Shown one piece after another: positions 5,952 through 11,166 of a stretch of 11,166 nt of DNA. The stretch lies in NCBI GenBank assembly GCA_024636405.1, contig JAGXHC010000042.1:1-11166 (forward strand), written 5' to 3'. The notes beneath the pieces are model-generated. The model saw nothing but the letters and a program-made list of their open reading frames with translations. It did not search any database and was not told where the DNA came from. Source of the DNA: Sulfitobacter sp. (lineage in GTDB: Bacteria; Pseudomonadota; Alphaproteobacteria; Rhodobacterales; Rhodobacteraceae). Each line of letters begins with the position of its first letter. The stretch's first letter is position 1. The translations under genes and the position numbers were made by a program.

Positions 5952-7292
5952 TTACTCCCCGGCCTTGCGCACCTCAAAGCGCAGCCCCTTGGCGGTTCCT
6001 TGTTCGAATCCCGCCCAATAGCTGTGATCTTCTTTTGGTGTGCCGTCTTCTTCCTTTGACCAGACACCGCCGTTCGATTCAGGCACCAGATCAAGGAATT
6101 CGGCCTTGTCCGCCGCATCCTTCAGGTGGCTGTCCAGCCATGCCGTTACAAAATGCTGCGATATGTTGTTCATGCGCGCGGTGTTCCAGACCGGATCGGT
6201 ATAATGTTCCGAGACGTTGAAACCCAGATCCGCGTCGTCCCGAAAGCTTTCTGCGGGGGCTGGCATCGGTGCGCCGGAATTATGCCCGCCGTTGACAAAG
6301 GTCAGCAATGCGCGGTCCACGCCGGATGTGTTTTCCCAGATGGCGCGCACCCCTTTTTCATAAAGCGATGTGTCATCCTGCGAGCCTGCGATAAACAGCA
6401 TCGGGATCTGCACACCCGCGAGGCCGTCAGCATCCCAGAACCCGGTGTTCATCCCCCAGGGCCCAAACGCCACGGCAGTTTTGATCCGCGGATCGGGCAA
6501 TGCCTTGTGGGTATCGCTGCCGGCAAGGTGGATGCCAAGCGTGCCATGCGGACCACCCCAGGCGTAATCCACTGACGCCTGTGTGACGCCGCCGCCCGCG
6601 GTGATGATTGCGCCGTAGCCGCCCATGGAATAGCCGATCAACCCGGTATTGTCGGCATTCACCAACCCGCTCAGGAACCCGTCCTGCGCGCCCAACCGCG
6701 CCAATTCATCCAGCACAAAAAGCTGATCCAGCGGTCGATTGACCAAGGTGGAGCCAAACGCCGCCTTGGTGCGGTAGGTGCTGTCCGTGTGGTCAATTGC
6801 TGCGACGACATAGCCTTTGGAGGCAATGTTTTCCGCGAGATGCGACATCAAGAACCGGTTGCCGGGATACCCGTGCGAGACGATGACCAGTGGAAAGGGG
6901 GCGCCGTCAGTGGCCGGGGCCGCGTCGCGCACCGCCTTGCCCTGAAGGGTGACTTCGGTCGTGCCGTCGCGCAGGAAACTGCGCAATGACGTGTCGCCGG
7001 TGGCATCTGCAACGGCTGGATACCAGACTTCTACCGGCAGGGGGCGGTCATAACGCGGCAGCGTTTCGGGTTTGTCTGCCGCAGGGTCGATGGCCAGAAT
7101 GTCGATCTGATCGGTGTGGACCAGATCAATCTGGCGCACGCCCACGTTCATGTCACCATACGCGGCCAGCGCGGGCGCGCCGGGCAGTTGCGTATCAATG
7201 CGGTTTTCAGCGTGAAGTGCCCCTGCTCCGGCCATCGCAACAAGCGCGATTGGCAGGGCAAGCAGGGACGGGTGGCGTTGGGTCTGCGGCAT
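5952..7292 (-). CDS. Exported alpha/beta hydrolase, dienelactone-hydrolase-like
   Basis: This is a 446-aa predicted secreted or periplasmic serine hydrolase of the 'predicted dienelactone hydrolase' type (COG4188-like, related to PAF-acetylhydrolase-type lipases). Residues 1-28 form a signal peptide with a hydrophobic core (LLALPIALVAMAGAGALHA) and a likely cut after Ala28. The fold shows the oxyanion block VSHGYPG (138-144), the nucleophile elbow GYSMGG with Ser222, an acid in FIAGSQDD (Asp306 or Asp307), and the catalytic His337 in NGGHNSG. The spacing of this Ser-Asp-His triad is normal, so the enzyme should be active; its ester or lactone substrate is unknown. Start ATG 7292 is supported by AAAGGA (7306-7301) 8 nt upstream on the minus strand and by the signal peptide; an in-frame ATG at 7322 would add ten non-signal residues. 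It is the only minus-strand gene, convergent with dnaB and divergent from alr, so probably its own transcription unit. Confidence 0.88.
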   Translation of the reverse strand: MPQTQRHPSLLALPIALVAMAGAGALHAENRIDTQLPGAPALAAYGDMNVGVRQIDLVHTDQIDILAIDPAADKPETLPRYDRPLPVEVWYPAVADATGDTSLRSFLRDGTTEVTLQGKAVRDAAPATDGAPFPLVIVSHGYPGNRFLMSHLAENIASKGYVVAAIDHTDSTYRTKAAFGSTLVNRPLDQLFVLDELARLGAQDGFLSGLVNADNTGLIGYSMGGYGAIITAGGGVTQASVDYAWGGPHGTLGIHLAGSDTHKALPDPRIKTAVAFGPWGMNTGFWDADGLAGVQIPMLFIAGSQDDTSLYEKGVRAIWENTSGVDRALLTFVNGGHNSGAPMPAPAESFRDDADLGFNVSEHYTDPVWNTARMNNISQHFVTAWLDSHLKDAADKAEFLDLVPESNGGVWSKEEDGTPKEDHSYWAGFEQGTAKGLRFEVRKAGE

Positions 7293-7391
7293 ATTACTGG
7301 TCCTTTCAGGGCAGAGCCGCAACAGGCGACCCGACTGGTCTTGGCGCTGAGCCTATCACCGCGCACCATCGGAACAAGTGTGTCGGCGCGT

Positions 7392-7406
7392 GTGACCTTA
7401 CGTCAC
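7392..7406. promoter_or_regulatory. Short dyad in the hydrolase/alr divergent gap
   Basis: GTGAC (7392-7396) and GTCAC (7402-7406) are perfect 5-bp arms spaced by CTTAC, in the 180-nt region between the divergent hydrolase and alr starts. It could bind a dimeric regulator. The half-site spacing does not match the CRP/FNR pattern exactly, and arms this short can arise by chance. Confidence 0.25.
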
Positions 7407-7472
7407 GGCCCCTGCCTGCGGGCCGGCTATCCCCCGGCTTGACCTTGGCGCACATCCTGTCAGAACCGCGCC

Positions 7473-8507
7473 ATGACAACAGGCACCCTTACCATCGATC
7501 TCACCGCTATTGCCGCCAACTGGCGTCGCCTTGATGCCATGACCGAGGTGGAAACCGCCGCCGTGGTCAAGGCGGACGCCTATGGCCTTGGCGTGGCCAA
7601 AGTCGCGAAAACGCTGGCGCAGGCCGGGGCGCGGCAGTTTTTTGTCGCGGTGGCCGAAGAAGGCGCCGATCTGCGCCGCGCCCTGGGCCCCGGCCCCGCG
7701 ATTCATGTCTTTTCCGGGCATATGCCGGGTGACGCGGATCTGATCCGGGCCAATGCGCTGACCCCGATGATCAATTCCATCGACCAGTTGCTGATCCATG
7801 TCGAAGCTTTGCCGGGGCATCCTTTTGGCATTCAGCTTAATTCCGGGATGAACCGGCTGGGTATGCAGCCCAGCGAATGGGCCGCGCTGCGCGATATCGC
7901 ACTTGCCCAGCGACCGGTGCTGATCATGTCTCATCTGTCCTGCGCCGATACGCCGGATGATCCGGCGAACCTGCGCGAACTGGATGCTTTTGCACAGATG
8001 ACGCGGGGCGTTGATGTGCCGTTGTCGCTGTCCGCGACGGGCGGGCTTTTGTTGGGCGAGCGCTTTCATCTGGATCTGACCCGGCCCGGTATCGGGCTGT
8101 ACGGCGGGTTGCCCTTTGTCGATGCATTGCCCGTTGTGACGCTGGACCTGCCCGTCATCCAGACCCGCGATGTCGCGGTGGGCGAAGCGGTGGGCTATGG
8201 CGGAGCCTGGCAGGCAACGCGCCCCACACGGGTGGCAACGCTGGCGGCAGGTTATAGCGATGGGTTGCTGCGTGCGATCGGGCGCGGTGCTACGGTTTGG
8301 CACGGCAGCCAAAGTGTGCCGATGATCGGGCGGGTGTCGATGGATCTGATCACCGTGGACATCACCGACCTGCGCGACACGCCCGACCATCTGCAAATGC
8401 TGGGACAACACCAGTCCGTCGATACCGTTGCAGGTTTCGCAGGCACCATTGGCTATGAGATCCTGACGGCGCTTGGCCACCGGTACGACCGCGTGTATCT
8501 GACGTGA
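7473..8507 (+). CDS. alr: Alanine racemase (Alr)
   Basis: This cytoplasmic PLP enzyme converts L-alanine to D-alanine for peptidoglycan precursors. The 344-aa protein has the N-terminal TIM-barrel start with the PLP-binding lysine in [10 protein letters not shown] (Lys33) and a second catalytic tyrosine in AAGYSDG (Tyr261). The family blocks [40 protein letters not shown] and [10 protein letters not shown] are also present. The length is at the short end for bacterial Alr but complete from barrel to C-terminal beta domain. ATG 7473 gives the usual [18 protein letters not shown] start; no clear Shine-Dalgarno sequence precedes it, so translation may be weak or the mRNA may have a very short leader. 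It is divergent from the exported hydrolase, and the PqiA-like gene follows 65 nt downstream, possibly in the same transcript. The family assignment is very secure. Confidence 0.96.
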   Translation: MTTGTLTIDLTAIAANWRRLDAMTEVETAAVVKADAYGLGVAKVAKTLAQAGARQFFVAVAEEGADLRRALGPGPAIHVFSGHMPGDADLIRANALTPMINSIDQLLIHVEALPGHPFGIQLNSGMNRLGMQPSEWAALRDIALAQRPVLIMSHLSCADTPDDPANLRELDAFAQMTRGVDVPLSLSATGGLLLGERFHLDLTRPGIGLYGGLPFVDALPVVTLDLPVIQTRDVAVGEAVGYGGAWQATRPTRVATLAAGYSDGLLRAIGRGATVWHGSQSVPMIGRVSMDLITVDITDLRDTPDHLQMLGQHQSVDTVAGFAGTIGYEILTALGHRYDRVYLT

Positions 8508-8572
8508 TCGCGCACCGTGCCGCCTTGACAGGGCAACCCCGCCCGCCCCGCCAGGCCCCAGAACGCTAAGCG

Positions 8573-9016
8573 ATGCTGCGGCTTCTCAACCTGTCGCTGC
8601 TGGTCCTTTACCCGATCGCCTGGACGGCACCGCTGATGCGGGCCGGGCTTTTGCCGCTATTTGGACTAAGTGAGATATCGGTGCTGACAGGGCTGCAATC
8701 GCTGTGGTCCACCGACATCTTTCTGGCGCTCGTGGTCACGGTATTTGCGCTCGTCGCACCTTACCTCAAGACGATTGGTCTGGCCCTTGTGCACGCCGGT
8801 CTTCTGGGCCGCGCAGCGCTGCCGGCATTGCAGGCACTTGGAAAACTGGCAATGGCTGATGTTTTCCTGATCGCGCTTTATATCACGCTGACAAAAGGAA
8901 TCGGTGTGGGTCGGATCGAGGTCGCCTGGGGACTTTACCTTTTCACGGGCTGCATTCTTTTGTCGCTATTGATTTCCTGGCGCACTGAACAGTCGCAGCG
9001 TGAGAGCAGGGATTGA
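8573..9016 (+). CDS. Single-domain PqiA-like (paraquat-inducible protein A family) membrane protein
   Basis: This is a 147-aa inner-membrane protein with about four hydrophobic helices: roughly residues 4-22, 48-75, 92-112 and 116-136. The pattern SVLTGLQSLW, then VFALVAPYLKTIGL, then LGKLAMADVFLIALYI matches one PqiA domain (PF04403), in which 'G(K/R)xxMxDVF' and 'P.LK' are recognisable. E. coli PqiA and LetA carry two such domains, each with a cysteine zinc ribbon. This protein has one domain and only one cysteine, so the ribbons are absent. The characterised relatives work with MCE-type proteins in envelope lipid transport and integrity, but no MCE gene is visible here, so the role is open. 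ATG 8573 has no strong ribosome-binding site. It may be cotranscribed with alr, which ends 65 nt upstream. Confidence 0.8.
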   Translation: MLRLLNLSLLVLYPIAWTAPLMRAGLLPLFGLSEISVLTGLQSLWSTDIFLALVVTVFALVAPYLKTIGLALVHAGLLGRAALPALQALGKLAMADVFLIALYITLTKGIGVGRIEVAWGLYLFTGCILLSLLISWRTEQSQRESRD

Positions 9017-9159
9017 TGCCCAAACGGCAACAATCGGCACATGTTGTGTGCTAATTCGGCGTATTTGTTAATTTTTGCGCTCAACGGCGGAACTTTACCG
9101 TAGCCAACTCGGTTAATCGGCATAAACTTGCCTATGTTGATGATCCGGAGGGATGCAAA

Positions 9160-9936
9160 GTGACCCAGTTGCGAACCGTCTTCTACATTTTTCAGTACCT
9201 GATGCAGCGACTGGCCCTGGCGGTCTTTTTACTGTGCGCGCTTGCCTTGTTGGGGGCAACAATCATGGCGGCCCTTGGTCAGCGTGAATGGATCAGCATC
9301 CCGCTTGAATATCAGGGCACTCCGGTTGAAAATGCTGGCATGTGGGCGCAGATCGCGCTGACGGTATTGGCAGTATCGCTGTGTTTCTTTCTGCCATCCA
9401 ACCGCCGCATCATGCAGCTTGAGAATTCGCACCGATCATTTTCGATCGGCATGAAAGACGTGGCACAGGCCTATGCCGCCGTGCATGCCGCTGACCGTGC
9501 CGCAACGTTTCAACTTAGCTCGGAATTTGATGCGGTACGCGAACGGCTGGCCTATCTGCGCGATCACCCCGATCTGAGCACGCTGGAGCCGTCGCTGCTG
9601 GAAGTGGCTGCACAGATGAGCCATATTTCGCGCGAGCTTGCCACAGTTTATGCCGACGACAAGATTTACCGCGCGCGCAGCTTTCTCAAGCAGCGTCAGG
9701 AAGAGATCGAGCTGTTCAATTCCCGACTGGATCAGGCCAAGGGCATTTCGACAGAGATGAAACACTGGCTGCACGAAGTTGAGCTTGAGGAAAGCGTTTG
9801 TGCCGCGCAGTTGCAGCGCCTGCGCGACGAGATGCGTGAGATTTTGCCGGAACTGGGCATCCACAGCGTGGTCCAAAGCGAACCGACAGCCATGGACAAT
9901 ACAGTTATCGAAATGGCGCCCAAAGCAGCCGAGTGA
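9160..9936 (+). CDS. Unrecognised protein with two membrane helices and a long coiled coil
   Basis: This 258-aa protein belongs to no family I can name with a known function. Residues 15-38 (rich in Leu/Ala) and about 60-79 are two transmembrane helices separated by about 20 residues (GQREWISIPLEYQGTPVENAG), which would form a small periplasmic loop. SNRR right after the second helix suggests that the rest is cytoplasmic. Residues about 90-235 are mostly charged, helix-forming and heptad-like (for example KQRQEEIELFNSRLDQAK and LQRLRDEMREILPEL), so a coiled coil is likely. Start GTG 9160 is preceded by GGAGGG (9147-9152) at 7 nt, the best ribosome-binding site in the window. radA begins 112 nt downstream. 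I have a weak memory of homologues labelled 'DNA repair protein', perhaps only because of the radA neighbour; nothing in the sequence shows a repair activity. Confidence 0.85.
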   Translation: MTQLRTVFYIFQYLMQRLALAVFLLCALALLGATIMAALGQREWISIPLEYQGTPVENAGMWAQIALTVLAVSLCFFLPSNRRIMQLENSHRSFSIGMKDVAQAYAAVHAADRAATFQLSSEFDAVRERLAYLRDHPDLSTLEPSLLEVAAQMSHISRELATVYADDKIYRARSFLKQRQEEIELFNSRLDQAKGISTEMKHWLHEVELEESVCAAQLQRLRDEMREILPELGIHSVVQSEPTAMDNTVIEMAPKAAE

Positions 9937-9942
9937 CAACAA

Positions 9943-9967
9943 CGCACCGTACCCTGCAAGGGGTGCG
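9943..9967. other. Imperfect hairpin between the coiled-coil gene and radA
   Basis: CGCAC (9943-9947) pairs with GTGCG (9963-9967), and CCCT (9952-9955) with AGGG (9959-9962) around a GCA loop; CGTA is bulged on the 5' side. It lies 6 nt after the stop of the coiled-coil gene. It could be a weak terminator or processing site before radA, but has no T-run. Confidence 0.25.
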
Positions 9968-10048
9968 GGCCGATCTTGCGGGAAATGCCGCTGCGCGACG
10001 GCTGATGTTTTGCTTTGACCCTGCCCCCGCAACCCGTCAGAAAGCGCC

Positions 10049-11166
10049 ATGGCAAAATCCAGCACGACATTTTCCTGCACCGCCTGCGGGGCGAGTTTCA
10101 ATAAATGGTCCGGTCGTTGCGACGTCTGCGGCGAATGGAACACAATCCAGCAGGACAAGGGCATTTCCGCAGGTCCACCCAGCAAATCTCTGGGGGCAAA
10201 GCGCGGCAGCTCGATGGTGCTCAGCGATCTGAGCAGTACCGAGGTCCCTCCCCCCCGCAGCCAATCCGGCATCGGCGAGCTGGACCGTGTTCTGGGTGGC
10301 GGGCTGGTGGCGGCCTCGGCCATTCTGGTGGGCGGCGATCCGGGCATCGGCAAATCAACCCTTCTGTTGCAGGCCGCAGCACATTTCGCCCGCAAGGGTC
10401 TCAAGACCATCTATGTCAGCGGCGAAGAAGCCAGTGCGCAGGTGCGCATGCGGGCGCAGCGGCTGGGCCTGTCGGATGCGCCGGTCAAGCTTGCGGCAGA
10501 GACCAACCTGCGCGATATCCTGACCACGCTTGAGGCAGAGCGGCCGCAGCTTGCGATCATTGATTCGATACAGACCATGTGGGCCGACAACGTCGAATCC
10601 GCCCCCGGTTCGGTCAGTCAGGTGCGCGCGGCGGCCCATGAGCTGACCAGTTTTGCCAAACGGCGCGGCGTTTCTGTGGTGCTGGTCGGCCACGTCACAA
10701 AAGACGGCCAGATCGCAGGCCCGCGCGTGGTCGAACATATGGTCGATACCGTGCTATATTTCGAAGGCGAGCGTGGCCATCAGTTTCGCATCCTGCGCGC
10801 GGTCAAGAACCGCTTTGGCCCCGCAGATGAGATCGGCGTATTCGAGATGACGGGTGCCGGGCTGGCCGAAGTCACCAACCCCTCCGCATTGTTTCTAAGC
10901 GAGCGCGGCCAACCATCACCGGGCTCGGTTGTCTTTGCCGGTATCGAAGGCACCCGGCCTGTGTTGGTCGAATTGCAGGCGCTGGTGGCACCGTCGCCAC
11001 ATTCCCAGCCGCGCCGCACGGTGGTTGGCTGGGACGGCGGGCGGCTGGCGATGATCCTTGCGGTCCTTGAGGCACGCTGCGGTATCCCCTTTGCCGGGCT
11101 CGACGTCTATCTCAACGTGGCGGGGGGCATGAAAATCTCTGAACCTGCCGCCGATCTGGCCGTGGC
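10049..11166 (+). CDS. radA: DNA repair protein RadA, 3' end cut by the window
   Basis: RadA is a hexameric RecA-like ATPase that drives branch migration during homologous recombination and processing of recombination intermediates. The 372 visible codons contain the N-terminal zinc finger (Cys10, Cys13, Cys24, Cys27 in FSCTACGASFNKWSGRCDVC), Walker A GGDPGIGKST (95-104), and Walker B LAIIDSIQT (Asp172). The RadA-specific KNRFG motif is at 253-257. The C-terminal Lon-protease-like domain follows, broken off in AGGMKISEPAADLAVA; full-length homologues are about 450 aa, so about 80 residues should lie beyond the edge. ATG 10049 gives the usual MAKSSTTFSC start directly before the zinc finger; only a weak AGAAAG precedes it. 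It lies 112 nt downstream of the coiled-coil membrane gene on the same strand, possibly cotranscribed. All key motifs are intact. Confidence 0.95.
   Translation, partial: MAKSSTTFSCTACGASFNKWSGRCDVCGEWNTIQQDKGISAGPPSKSLGAKRGSSMVLSDLSSTEVPPPRSQSGIGELDRVLGGGLVAASAILVGGDPGIGKSTLLLQAAAHFARKGLKTIYVSGEEASAQVRMRAQRLGLSDAPVKLAAETNLRDILTTLEAERPQLAIIDSIQTMWADNVESAPGSVSQVRAAAHELTSFAKRRGVSVVLVGHVTKDGQIAGPRVVEHMVDTVLYFEGERGHQFRILRAVKNRFGPADEIGVFEMTGAGLAEVTNPSALFLSERGQPSPGSVVFAGIEGTRPVLVELQALVAPSPHSQPRRTVVGWDGGRLAMILAVLEARCGIPFAGLDVYLNVAGGMKISEPAADLAV

Noticed and set aside
8525..8530. TTGACA, a perfect -35 hexamer between alr and the PqiA-like gene
   Set aside because: No -10-like sequence lies 15-19 bp downstream; the region is almost all G and C.
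9089..9114. GGAAC-N17-GGTT, similar to an EcfG general-stress promoter, upstream of the coiled-coil gene
   Set aside because: The -10 half has a mismatch to CGTT, and as far as I know most Rhodobacterales lack the EcfG/PhyR/NepR system. The gap is AT-rich and probably holds a promoter, but I could not choose one.
1..11166. A novel defence, mobile or biosynthetic system
   Set aside because: All genes but two belong to familiar housekeeping or envelope families, and no integrase, transposase, toxin-antitoxin pair, CRISPR array, tRNA or phage gene was seen. The two unfamiliar proteins are reported singly; they do not form a cluster.

Overview
The window looks like ordinary core chromosome of a marine alphaproteobacterium of the Rhodobacterales (Roseobacter group). 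This rests on my reading of the protein families and on GC-rich codon use with short intergenic gaps; no database search was possible. All genes are on the + strand except one exported hydrolase. The longest stretch without a gene is about 200 nt (2134-2336), so no region over 300 nt is left unexplained.

Layout. (1) 1-1074: a family-2-type glycosyltransferase, possibly cut by the left edge, followed by a 317-aa protein (1180-2133) of a roseobacter family often labelled 'phosphoadenosine phosphosulfate reductase'. It looks more like a degenerate alpha/beta-hydrolase fold. (2) 2337-4127: pyrC and pyrE, two enzymes of de novo pyrimidine synthesis, with paired perfect hairpins both upstream of pyrC and between the two genes. 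(3) 4187-5768: dnaB, the replicative helicase. Its predicted promoter carries an exact DnaA box (TTATCCACA) in the spacer between the -35 and -10 elements. (4) 5952-7292, minus strand: a secreted or periplasmic dienelactone-hydrolase-like enzyme, convergent with dnaB and divergent from alr. (5) 7473-9016: alr (alanine racemase, cell-wall D-alanine) and a small single-domain PqiA-like membrane protein. (6) 9160-11166: an unrecognised protein with two membrane helices and a long coiled coil, then radA (recombination ATPase), which runs off the right edge.

Functionally the window combines housekeeping work: nucleotide supply (pyrC, pyrE), replication (dnaB), recombination and repair (radA), and envelope synthesis or maintenance (alr, the PqiA-like protein, the glycosyltransferase). 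I found no phage, transposon, CRISPR, toxin-antitoxin or defence locus, and no convincing new multi-gene system. The points most worth a second look are the DnaA box in the dnaB promoter, the paired palindromes around pyrC, the odd nucleophile-elbow-like motif in the 1180-2133 product, and the uncharacterised membrane coiled-coil protein just upstream of radA.
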